Origin: Stomoxys calcitrans
Lineage: Eukaryota; Arthropoda; Insecta; Diptera; Muscidae
DNA length: 64,000 bases
Direction of reading: 5' to 3'
Assembly: GCF_963082655.1 (NCBI RefSeq)
Contig: NC_081554.1
Span: forward strand, 192,292,206 to 192,356,205
The notes below the pieces were generated by a model. It was not told the DNA's origin. It made no database searches and worked only from the letters and a program-made list of their open reading frames with translations. The translations under genes were made by a program, and so were the position numbers. Shown here one piece after another: positions 22,661-33,144 of the stretch; position 1 is the first letter of the stretch, and each line of letters opens with the position of its first letter.

Positions 22661-25600
22661 ATGGAAGAGTAAGAAACAGAAAAAAATTAAATCACTTTCT
22701 ACAAATCTTTACGTTACATGAAAATTGTCTTTTTGTTCAATTTTAGAGATCTGAATTTCGTACAGCGCCTTCGAAATTGTTTTCGTATTCATTGGAATGG
22801 CTTCTTTTACCTTCTATCGCCTTTGGTATTATTGCCATTGTTATTTATGCAGCCATTGATGGTAAGAAACAGATTCAAAATGTTTTATAGAACTATACCA
22901 CTTGGATGGTTTTCCACCGTGATAAACATTATTAATGATCAACTATGGTGGATATTGTGTACGTTATGGAAATCCCAAAAGCATACGTGTACTTTAAGGT
23001 TCTTATCAGGGATTCGAAGTGCACCAGAACGGAGCAGGGCAGGAGCGTAAGGCAGAGTGGAGCGGATTTGTGATTAAAAACCGCTCCACGTTGTGATAAA
23101 AAATCTTAATTCAAGCCACCGTACTCAATAAGTACGCTTAAAACTAGTCTTAAACCCAAACAGTTGTGTGATAAGCAAAATCTAAATTCCCGAAATTTTC
23201 GTTATAGTTATACTTCTGCCTGCAATATAGAAAATTAGTTCCTGTAACATTAAAAATATCTTCAATACAAAAATTTTTTTTAGGAAAATCGTGCCTTATA
23301 TATTCTACTGCTTGCCTTCTTATGGTATGCTGTTGATGTTTTGCCCCAAGGTGTAACAGCGGTATTGCCCATCATATGGTATCCATTATTTGGCATAATG
23401 GTAAGCTTTCATTCCACACTCATCGGAAGAACTTTTACATGGAAACTGTTTTTTATTAGTCTTCGATGGAAGTATGCATGTCCTATGCCCAAGACAGCCA
23501 AATGGTTTTTATACTATCAAATTATCTAGCAATATCAATCGTCCACAACAAATTAGATCGCTACATAGCTTTAAGATTTCTCAAGAAATTTGGTGTAAAT
23601 CCCACAAGGTAAGTTCAAAACCTTAAATTTCAATAAAGCCGACTGGGGGTAGAGGAACTAAACTCCATATTTGCCAAATTTCGACGAGCTCATATAAAAC
23701 TATAAATGTTTGAAAAAGCTTACAATGAAGAAATCTAGTATATAAATGTCTACAATGCAGAAGTCTACAATGTAGAAGTCTACAATTTAGAAGACTAGAA
23801 TGTAGTAGTCTACAATGTAGAAGTTTACAATGTAGAAATCTACAACGTAGAAGTCTACAATGTAGAAATCTACAATGTAGAATTCTACAATTTAGAAGAC
23901 TAGAATGTAGAAGTCTACAATTCAGAGGACTAGAATGTAGAATTCTTCAATGTAGAAGTTTACAATGTAGAAATCAACAACGTAGAAGTCTACAATGTAG
24001 AAATCTACAATGTAGAAGTCTACAATGTAGAATTCTACAATGTAAAAGTCTATAATGTAGTATTCTACAATGTAAAACTTTATAATGTAAAAGTCTACAA
24101 TGTCAAAGTCTGCAATGTAAAAGACTACAATATAAAGTCTGAAAAGTAAATGTCTACAATGTAAAAGTTTGCAATGGTAACGTCTACATTGTACAAACTT
24201 TAAAATGTAAAAGTCCACAATGTAAAAGTCTGCAATGGTTAAGTCTACAATGTAAAAGTCCACAATGTAAAAGTAAAAGTCTACAATGCGAAAGCGTACA
24301 ATGTAAAAGTCTACAACGTAAAAGTCTACAATGTTAAAAAGTCTACAATGTTAAAGTCTACAATGTTAAAGTCTACAATGTAAAAGACTACAATGGAAAA
24401 GTCTACAAGGTAAAAGCCTACAATGCTAAAGTATACAAGGTAAAAGTCTACAATGCAAAAGTCTACAATAGAAAGGTCTACAATGTAGAAGTCTACAATG
24501 TAAAAGTCTGCAATGTCAAAGTCTACAATTTAAAAGTCTACATGATAAAAGTCTACAATGGAAAAGTCTACAATGTAAAAGTCTACAATGTAGAAGTCTA
24601 CGAAAAAGAATAGTTTTTTAATGTCAGACTCTTTATACAACTGACGCCAAAAATATTCACCAAAATATTTATTTTTAAATTTTATTGTAGGATCCTTCCA
24701 ACATTAATGATTCTAACATTCCTTTTGTCAATTTTTATACCGGACGCTTGCGCCTGCTCCCTGATGATACCCCTAGCTAAGGCTATACTTCAAATTTTAG
24801 ATGAAATAAACGTTTGCAAGCCAATTGATAATTCGATTCTATTAAAAGATGATGAGTGAGTTGCAATTCTGTTGCTATTAGTATTTTACGAAAAGGTGAC
24901 AACTATTTATTTTATATACATACATATATATTTCAATTTCCATTTTCAGAACCCCTTATCCCTCGAAAGTTGCCAATGCTTTTTACATTGGCATTGGATA
25001 TGCGGCAAATATTGGGGGCATGACAACTTTTTGGTCTTCGGAATCAGGATATGAATTTCAAAATGTTTATAATGAGTAAGTTGCACTTGATAGCTTTCAT
25101 GCACATTTCTGCAGCACATCAAATTTTGTACCCTAGAAGTATATATTTTCTTACATCCTTAAAGTATGCTATGTTTTTTAACTTAAGTCAACTAGCACTG
25201 GGTAGCACAGTACATTTATTTTATACATATTTACGATTGACTACGCTGACATTACCGTTACTTTTAAATGATTTTATATGAAATACCAGCTTAGTTTATT
25301 CTGTGTAAAAATAATTGGCTTTCGTTCGCTTGTTAATTTTTCTTTTATATAATAAAAAATGTCCAAACTCTTTATTTTTTATTGCAATTTTTCAAATAAT
25401 TTATTTCTTAACAATATTTTCACCAATTTTCAAATTTTCTTCCACAGTACCAATGCCGAAGCAAATTTATTTCTAAAATACATTATCACAGCTTTACCTG
25501 TGACCATTTGCTTGCTAATATTCACCATAGTTTACCTAGAAATCATATTTTTGGATTTGATGTGGTCAAAAAGTGAACGCAGGATAACCTATGATGACGA

Positions 25601-28600
25601 AGCATCTGTTGCATCGCTAGATGTTATTTTAAATGATAACAAGCAGGAGAAATCGGCATATGTAGTCGTCACCCTATGCTTGATGGTGGCCTTTGTGATT
25701 TTATTGATTATTGTGAAGATTTTGGATCAATTGGGAAAGGAAAACAAGCATTTGTGAGTAAATATTTAAAGGGATGTGCACACTTCCACAATAGAAAAAT
25801 TGCACAACCTAGGGCCCAGTAAGAACTTTAAGCGAAATTTTCTGTAGCATGCATAAAGTGCGCATTTATCAAAATAAGCGTTATTTTGTGGAAATGGTAT
25901 ACCATTACGTGACGCAAAAAATTATCAAAGCAAAATTTCTTGCCAAAAAAAAATCCAATGCTCTCAACGTCACTCTGTAACATTAAAAAAACCGAAAATG
26001 TCGCTTACGACACGTTAATGCATTCTTATGGCAACGAAAATTTCGTTTGAGGCGCATGCCGCCCTCTATAGAGTAAAAGCTAAATCTTATATATAAAATT
26101 CAATTTTTGTTTGTTTGTCGGTTTGTTTGTCGATTTGTTTGTTTGTCGGTTTATTTGTTTGTCGGTTTGTTTGTTCCGTATAGACTCAAAAACGCCTGAA
26201 CCGATTACCTTGACATTTTCACAGATTGTGTAGGCTGTTCTGGAAGGAAACATAACCTATATAATTTTTTGATATCGGGAGGGGGCGACCCTTCCCCTTA
26301 CCCCAAAAGTACTACCCAAAAATAAAATTGGACCGATCGGGACAATATGGGATTCAAATGAAAGGTATTCAAGAGTAGTGTACAAATTTCCTAATAAAAG
26401 TTGGATCCATGGGCCTAGGGGGCACCAGCCCCAAAAGCCCTTAAAAAAGGGGTTATTTGACAATATGCGACTCAAATAAAAGGTATTCGAGAGTAGATTA
26501 CGAATATGGTCAGGAAGTAGGAACAGGCTTCATAAAATATTGATAAGGAAGGGGGCTGACCCTCCACCGTCACCCCAGAAACACCACTCAAAATCAAAAG
26601 TGGACCGATAAGGACAATATGGGTATCAAATGAAAAGAATGCGGGAGTAGATAACGAATCTGATATACAAATTCATGTAAAGTATTGGTGTTCACCCCAC
26701 CCCCCACAAAAACGCCCGAAATGGCCACATTAGCCAATCACGGATATATGGGACTCGGACAGAAAACGAATATGGTATTAAATTTTGGGTCCAAGTAACC
26801 AGCGAGTCAAGTCTAGGTGGCGCTTTTCCTCCTAAAGATACGTCAAATGGGTTATTTGACCCATTATGACAATGTGGGACTCAAATGAAAGGTATTTGAG
26901 AGTAGAAAACGAATTTGAGCCAAGTGTTTTGGGGTACGCCCAAAAGCACCCCCTAAACTGAACTTCATTTCCGTTGGGAATAAAGAACGAATATGATATC
27001 TAATTTCAGTGCAAGGTGACGGTGGCCGCCCCAACCCCAAAACAACCTCCAAACAGTTCATATTTACCGCCATGGCAATATGGGGCTCAAATAAAAGGGA
27101 TTTGGAAGTGGATCCATATTTGGTGAGGTGACATCCCTCCCCTAATGAGAACATTTCTACTAGGAACCGTGAAAGGGCATATTCTCACACATCAATGAGT
27201 GCTTTCCGATTCAAGTTTAAACTCAATGATAAGGGACCTTTTTTAAGCAGCGCGACACCATGTACAATGACCATGCATGGCATTGTACCTCGCAAATGTC
27301 GCCAACATTAAGAAGAGATAAACACCGCCATGTCCGATGTTCTCGGCAGGATTCGAACGCGTTCAGCGTCAGAAGCTAAAATAGCACGAATTCGATATCC
27401 GCATTAGGGCCAAGTGTCCTCACCCTAAAAAGATATTAGAAAGTTAAAGAAGGGGCAGCAAAGCGGGCCCGTTTCGGATAGTTAAGAAAAAATTCAGTTA
27501 AAACTGATCATTCAAACCAGTTTTGTTGGCTCAAACATCTGTTTTCCATTTATGAAATTACCTGATGATATAGGTGATCATGTCACTGATGTGAGTGACA
27601 CTGTACTTGTGGGACTAGTTGCTAAAATTTTTTTTTATCTATTTCTGAAACTTTTCTCTTTACAGATATATAAAATATTCGACATTTTTAATGTTAATTT
27701 GTCTCATAGCATTTGTTTGCCCTGTTGATTTTTCTTTCTTGAATTATTTTATATGCCAGAGTAAGTAAGCCTAGTTGTTAAATAAAAAAAATGGACTGTC
27801 GCACTAAATCTGTTTCATTCAAATGAGTGAGTCAGAGGAAAGCGCATATTTGCAGTGACACAAAGATAGTGGGACAGGCAATAAATGAGCTCGATTCTTA
27901 ATAATAAAAAATAATCAAAATTTTCTTAATTTTCAAGAACCTCCTGTTTACAAAACCTCACCCAGCATCCTACCTTGGTCCACAATTCCCAAACAAATGC
28001 CTTGGGGTCATTTCCTAGTGTATGGCAGTGGACTAGCCTTTGGAGTTGGCATTAACAAAGCAAAGGTTTACAAATATTTAGCAGAGCATTTGGTCGAATC
28101 GAAGAGTCTGGTGGAGAAGCAACTTGGATTTATGGGAGTTGGCTTACTTTTAAGCACCATGGGAGCCAACCATTTGATAACCAAATCCATGATATCGCTG
28201 GGTATCAAAGCAGTAAGAAAAATTAGTTTCTGGTTTTGACAGTTCAGTTAAAATTCAAAAATTTCTCTTGCAGTCTTCTTTAAACAACACTGACTCTTCT
28301 CTTTTTACCATACCCATTACCTTGGCCTGCAGCTTGTCGTTTTTGCTGCCAGTTAGCAGTATTTCAAATTGCTTCAGCAGTGGTTGGGGTAATCTCAGAT
28401 CCAGGGATATAGTGAGTTTAAAAATAACACGGTGGTTTTTTTTTTAAGGAAAATCTTATTATTATCTTTAGATGCTCGCCGGTATTGGCCCTACTATTGT
28501 TGGCTTCGTTTTGATATTCTCTTTCATGTTCTTGGGAAATGTGATGACTAACCTGTTTGAAACAAAGTTGTAAAATTAATTAAAACAGATATAAAAATGT

Positions 28601-28603
28601 AAT
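22661..28603 (+). CDS. SLC13 (INDY / Na+-dicarboxylate symporter)-like membrane protein with degraded binding motifs
   Basis: Eleven exons join in frame: 22661-22668, 22747-22861, 23284-23400, 23460-23608, 24691-24855, 24950-25075, 25448-25753, 27666-27760, 27938-28212, 28274-28411 and 28472-28603 (541 aa; the family is about 550-600). Family members move citrate or succinate with Na+ across the plasma membrane. Recognisable blocks, in order: HWNGFFYLLSPLVLLPLL, a VLPQGVTAVLPIIWYPLFGIM segment, IALRFLKKFGVNP, GYAANIGG, QMPWGHFLVYGSGLAFG and ITLACSLSFLLPVS. The sites that normally read SNT are PDA (in IPDACACSLMIP) and ANH (in GANHLITK), and the GTGPN loop after AANIGG is SSESGYE. Splicing and frame are intact, so it looks expressed but functionally diverged. 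The tiny first exon (MEE, 8 nt) is inferred; an in-frame ATG at 22718 is the alternative start. Introns 4 and 7 hold a minisatellite and a Helentron-like element. Confidence 0.82.
23722..24606. repeat. 15-bp minisatellite (about 58 copies)
   Basis: The unit AAGTCTACAATGTAG is repeated imperfectly over about 880 bp inside intron 4 of the SLC13-like gene. CTACAATGTAG is a near-perfect palindrome. Because 15 is a multiple of three, the minus strand stays open for 113 codons as DFYIV repeats; that ORF is a by-product, not a gene. The left half favours GTAGAAG variants and the right half GTAAAAG variants. Confidence 0.9.
25838..26056. mobile_element. Possible small MITE in SLC13 intron 7
   Basis: TTTAAGCGAAATTTTCTG on the left and CGAAAATTTCGTTTGAGG on the right are roughly inverted repeats. 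The right-hand core AACGAAAATTTCGTTT recurs at about 31967. Without target-site evidence this is tentative. Confidence 0.3.
26084..27471 (+). mobile_element. Helentron-like C element with nested SINE
   Basis: Begins TCTTATATATAAAATTC and a GTTTGTTTGTCGG-rich leader, followed by AGACTCAAAAACG and CTGAACCGATTACCTTGAC. It has five or more degenerate units (ACTCAAATGAAAGGTATT, CCCCAAAA) and ends in a decayed GCAAAGCGGGCCCG. A family 1 SINE interrupts it at 27130-27400. Located in intron 7 of the SLC13-like gene. Confidence 0.65.
27130..27400 (-). mobile_element. tRNA-derived SINE (family 1), with head
   Basis: The minus strand holds the tRNA-like head, with B-box-like GTTCGAATCC (27348-27357, seen on + as GGATTCGAAC), then the family body including AAACTTGAATCGGA. 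Nested in the C element. Confidence 0.65.
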
Positions 28604-29127
28604 GAATATTTCGGCAAAATATAAATTTCTTAAATTTTTTTTTTATAGACAAAAATTTTTTTTACGGACAGAAAGTTGAAGTCAATACTAGGCCTAACTT
28701 ATGAAACAATTTTCATTTCATTTATTAACCAAAATTTTAATATAAAGCCAATAAGGCTCATAAAATAATTACATACAAACATTTTAATAACATTATTATA
28801 TTATCATTCAAATTTTTGCAGTGTAAAAAACGAACACTTTCGGCAACAGCAGCAATGTTTACACGCACAAATTTTATTTCTTTTATTATTTTCAAATTTG
28901 AAATTAAAAACCGTTTTTTCGACTAGAAATGATATCGGTTTTCGTTATCGATAACTGATGGACGTCCGCACAGATTGTAAAATGTAGTGCAAAATTCAAG
29001 CAAGTACCGAACTCATTTCAGCCGGCGTTACGCCGCCGCCTTTTTCCTCCGCTTGTGCGTCTTAAATGGAGACGCCGTTCTCAGCAAAAGAAAACATCGG
29101 CACAATCTGTCAACGAAAAATGGCGCG
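28604..29127. other. Intergenic region after the SLC13-like gene
   Basis: AT-rich 3' flank, then from about 28980 a GC-richer part (CCGGCGTTACGCCGCCGCC) that probably belongs to the element whose inverted arm starts at 29128. Confidence 0.35.
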
Positions 29128-29190
29128 AACCAAGGCGGATTTAATAAGGTGGTCTCACGCGAACAACTGTTAACAGCCGGCCAGGTTTGA
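29128..29190 (+). repeat. Left arm of an inverted pair flanking a Jockey relic
   Basis: AAGGCGGATTTAATAAGGTG, GTCTCACGCGAACAACTG, TTAACAGCCGGCCAGGTTTG is matched in inverted orientation at 31864-31925 at roughly 85 percent identity by eye. Confidence 0.65.
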
Positions 29191-31863
29191 TGGTATTAAG
29201 ATGTCAGACTTTTGTTTGTATTCTTTTTGTTGTTATCTTCTTTCTTGCATATTCTCTGCTTATTTACGCACACAAATTTCTTGGTGTGTGTTGGCAAAAC
29301 GTCGATAAGCTTGATGACAAGATGACGGATTGCTCCATATTATTTGCATTTGTTGTACAAATTAGACCACCTTTAATTGTTTCGCCAAGGGCACGAACTA
29401 ATGATAAACAAAATCAGAGTCCCAGCAATCCCATGGCAGCCAGTTGTACGCACCAAATTAACCCGATGGAACCCTCATCGACAAGGGCTGCCGCCCCAAT
29501 GTACGTGTTCGTCTTTTTTCGTCATGGGAGAGGCACATCCCGGATGGCCTTCTACGCACGCTTCTGGTCCGTGCCGGGATTGAAAAGAAACCCGGACCCT
29601 GGTTCTGTTCGGTTTGCCAAAACCGCCTCCATCATTGGTCGGTGGGGTGTAACCGGTGCATGGAGTGGGTACATTTCCGATCTTGCTCTGGCCTGACTTC
29701 ACCACGGCAGTATAGTCATACTGGACATGTCGCAAGGTGCTGTGGGAACATAGCCAGCAGTGGGTCCCAAGCGTCGTCGTCTTCGCCTTCTGCGTCCTCG
29801 TCGTCGGACTATGTGACCCCCGACTTCTTCCGTACAGAAATATACGCAACGGCAGCATTCCAACCCAAATAATGCCACACCAGTGCCGGAAAATGTATCA
29901 TTTTTGCAACAATACAGCAACGGTCTCCGTGGAAAGATCGATGAGATTGTGGATTTCATGAGTCGGTTGTCACGGATACAATGTGCTACGTAAGGATCGT
30001 TCAAGGAGGAGGAACGTGCAATATAGACCCATCTCGCCTGCATGGGGATAGCAGTCAGGTCTGGTACTGCCGAGATAGCAGTCAGGTCTGGTACTGCCGA
30101 GATAGAGGTATACAACGTGTATATACCGCCGGTTGGTAGCTGTGTCCCGATTCATGGCCAGGCTTACAACCCCGATATAAGTGGGTTGCTATCTGGCCAT
30201 AATCGTCTGGTTCTGGGGCACTTCAATACGCATCACACGTCATGGCATTCTCCCCTAGGTAACGACCAGCGTGGCATAACTTTGGCAGAGCAGATTGATA
30301 GCTCCACGTTTTGCATGGTGAATGAGGATGCCCCCACTAGGATTACGAGGAGGTGCAGCAGCTCGCCAGACATCTCAATTGCATTCCCTGATCTCCTGAG
30401 TGACGTATCCTGGCAAGCCGTCATCTCTTTGGGGTCAGACCATCTCCCCGTCGGCCGACCACACGACTTCATAACCTCTGAGCGCCGGACGTTTATCAAT
30501 CAGAAGAAGGCCGATTGGGCTGGCTTCAGAGAGTATACCAATCGCCGCTTCAGTGAACTGCCACACCCCTCGGATGTGCTAGTGGCCGAGAGGAAGTTCC
30601 GAGACATCATTAACGCAGCACCCGCTCGCTTTATACCAGCCAGTCCAATACCCCAATTGCGGCCCAATTTCCCGGCGCAGGCAGTGGTACTCGCAGACGA
30701 GCGTGATGGGATTCATTGTATGGACCCCCCTAACCCCAGAATCAGCAAGCTGAATCTGGAAATAAGCAGTGTAGTCAACGAACATAAGCGGAATTTGTGA
30801 CTAGCCATTCGCTGTGTTCGTGGTCTCCGAGCCGATGAACAGCCATCACAATCTACCGTGGCGAATGTCATCCGTGGCGCCAAATCATCTAAGGCGTTGG
30901 CCCCGACGGAATCTCTACATTGATGTTGAAGAATCTGGATTCACCTGGAGTTAAGTACCTTACTACTCTTCTCAACCTGTCTTTGAAAACTCTTATAGTT
31001 CCCGACGTCTGCAAAATGGGCAGTGATCCCGCTACTGAAGCCTGGAAAGGACCCGAGTTTGGGGGAGTCGTATAGACCGATCTCCCTTCTCTCACCAGTA
31101 GCAAAGACGCTTGAGAACTTCCATTCGCCGAGCATCAACATGCATAGCACAACAACAGCTTTGCATGCCATCACCGCATACATATGACGTGGCTTTAATC
31201 AGCCCAGTTGATAAGAAGTCGGAGCACCGTAGAGTGAAACAGGGAGTTCACCAAGATGGGGTGATATTTCCAGCACTGTTTAACCTCTGCCTATCCTCCA
31301 TTCCACCCACTCCAGACGGCGGACGTATCATATGCGGACGATTGTACGATCTTGGCATCAGGCCCCCACGCATTGTTGACATCTGCGATAGGTTGAACGT
31401 CTACCTCAACGAACATGGCTCATATTTCGCTGCAAGAAATCTGAAGATATCTGCCACCAAATATTCAGCCACATTGTTCACTACAAACACGCGTGAAGTG
31501 AATACTGAGCTGACTGTGATGGTCAATGGAGAAATGATTCCGACCATCAAGTGTCCCAAAATACTTGGCGTCACATTTTATAGCTCTTTCACATTCTCCC
31601 CACATACCACAGCAATTTGCGATAAAGTCAAAAGTATAAACAAGGTCCTTAAGTCACTTTCTGCCAGCACTTGGGGTGCAGACAAAGAAACCTTGTTGAC
31701 CACGTATAAAGCAATTGGCCGGTCTGTGGTAAGTTAAGCAGCGCTAGTGTCTCGTCAACTTTGTGACATGCAGTGGAATAATATTTAGATCTGTCATAAT
31801 GCCGTCCTCCTAACTGCGACGGGCTGTCTCCTCAGTACTTATGTGGACAACATCTTAATACCG
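29191..31863 (+). mobile_element. Jockey-type LINE relic (PHD-like ORF1, endonuclease, RT)
   Basis: Plus-strand pieces in order: an ORF1 zinc finger ([28 protein letters not shown]) at about 29590-29700, preceded by a 2A-like GIEKKPGP; an APE endonuclease at 30042-30800 (GHFNTHHTSWHSPLGNDQRG, SSPDISIAFPDLL, SLGSDHLP); and reverse transcriptase at 31111-31737 (RRVKQGVHQDGVIFPALFN, FAARNLKISATK, ILGVTF). The YADD region is damaged. A 27-bp direct duplication sits near 30048-30101. Inactive. It sits between the two inverted arms. Confidence 0.78.
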
Positions 31864-31925
31864 CCAAACCTAACCAGCTGTTAGCAGCTATTCGCATGAG
31901 ACCACCTTGTTAAATCCGCCTTGAC
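31864..31925 (-). repeat. Right arm of an inverted pair flanking a Jockey relic
   Basis: Reverse complement of the 29128-29190 arm (GAGACCACCTTGTTAAATCC, GCCTTG at its right end). Confidence 0.65.
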
Positions 31926-33144
31926 CTGCGAGCTGCAAGCGAAATCTTCGGTAAAGGTATCGGTAACGAAAATTTCGTTTAGGATACATCAATGCATTTG
32001 CCAAAGGTGCATACCGCGCTACAAGAGAAAAGTTTTGTACGAACCATTTTTTTGCTAGTTATTCTTTTATTTTATCTTTATATTAAGATAAATATAGACA
32101 TAGCATTCATTTCATTGTAATATAGAAATTAAACTATTGTAAAATCTGTAAAAAATAATAATTGTGTACAGCCGCCGATTAAAATTTTTGAATCGTCTTA
32201 GCCACCGATTTGAATTTTGCTATCGGCGCAGCTGACGACCCGCCGATCAATATTTTGGCCATGCCGCCGTGGGGTTGACGAAAAGCCTCGGCATCGTGCT
32301 CTGCACCATCCACTTTTTTCAAGAAGTCAAAGCCAAGTGTCACAAGTGACAAGTCGGTTTATTTACGTGAAAGATCTCGGGGGAAAGATTTTTTGCCTGC
32401 ACCTCGAACAAGAAGTTTTCTTAAACTATCTTTCTTTAAAAACTTATTTTAAATCTTAGTAAGATTCTTTGTTTCATTAACATGCAATATTTGTCATAAT
32501 TAAGAAAAATTAAAGCAATCGTATTTTGCTGAGCGAAGGTGTGAATAATTGAGAGAGAGAGAGGCTGTGACAAAGGAAAATCAATAATTTTATCAAATAA
32601 AATCAGTGAATTATTGTGAAGTAACTCAACGGCTGTTAAATGTATCAAATAAGTCTATGATAGTTTGCATAAATTATACCAATTACTATATTTAAAATCT
32701 GTGACGTATTGCCTGATTAAAGATCCAGGCCTGTGATTATTGTTTTCTGTGCGGCAATTCCTCCTTTACGTGGGTGTTATTTTTTGCTCGGTGTCTCGCG
32801 TGTGTAATGTTTTGACGCAAACAGCTCTGCTGCTGCATTCAGTGGTTGTCGCAGACCGGCAGAAAATTCTTGCCATTTAACATTCATAGCACACGGCGGC
32901 TTAGTGTTTTTTTCTGCCGAAATCTTTTCGAAATAACACCCAACATACATACCATTAATCGAAGAGAGAGCGGCGACAAAAGAATTGAAAAATTAGTGTG
33001 CGAGTGTGTGGCGTGCGTGTATCTGCCGGCTGTTTTATTCACCCCTCTTTTTTGGCATAAATCCGGCTCCCTACCATCCATCATCACGGATTTCGAACAA
33101 CGTTTGTAACATTCATCCCTTCAGCCGTTTATTTTGGCACCATC
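31926..33144. promoter_or_regulatory. EPT1 upstream region and 5' leader
   Basis: No repeat of the window's families was recognised after about 32300. A short GAGAGAGAGAG run sits near 32550 (the GAGA-factor type of sequence) and a CT/GT-rich part near 32760-32820. The 5' UTR probably starts between about 32700 and 33000; its start cannot be fixed. Confidence 0.3.

Noticed and set aside
23922..24263. 113-codon minus-strand ORF of DFYIV-like repeats
   Set aside because: It is produced by the 15-bp minisatellite, whose unit is a multiple of three; there is no start context, signal or splice link.
23722..24606. CRISPR-like array
   Set aside because: The units are tandem with no unique spacers, and the surroundings are a eukaryotic intron.
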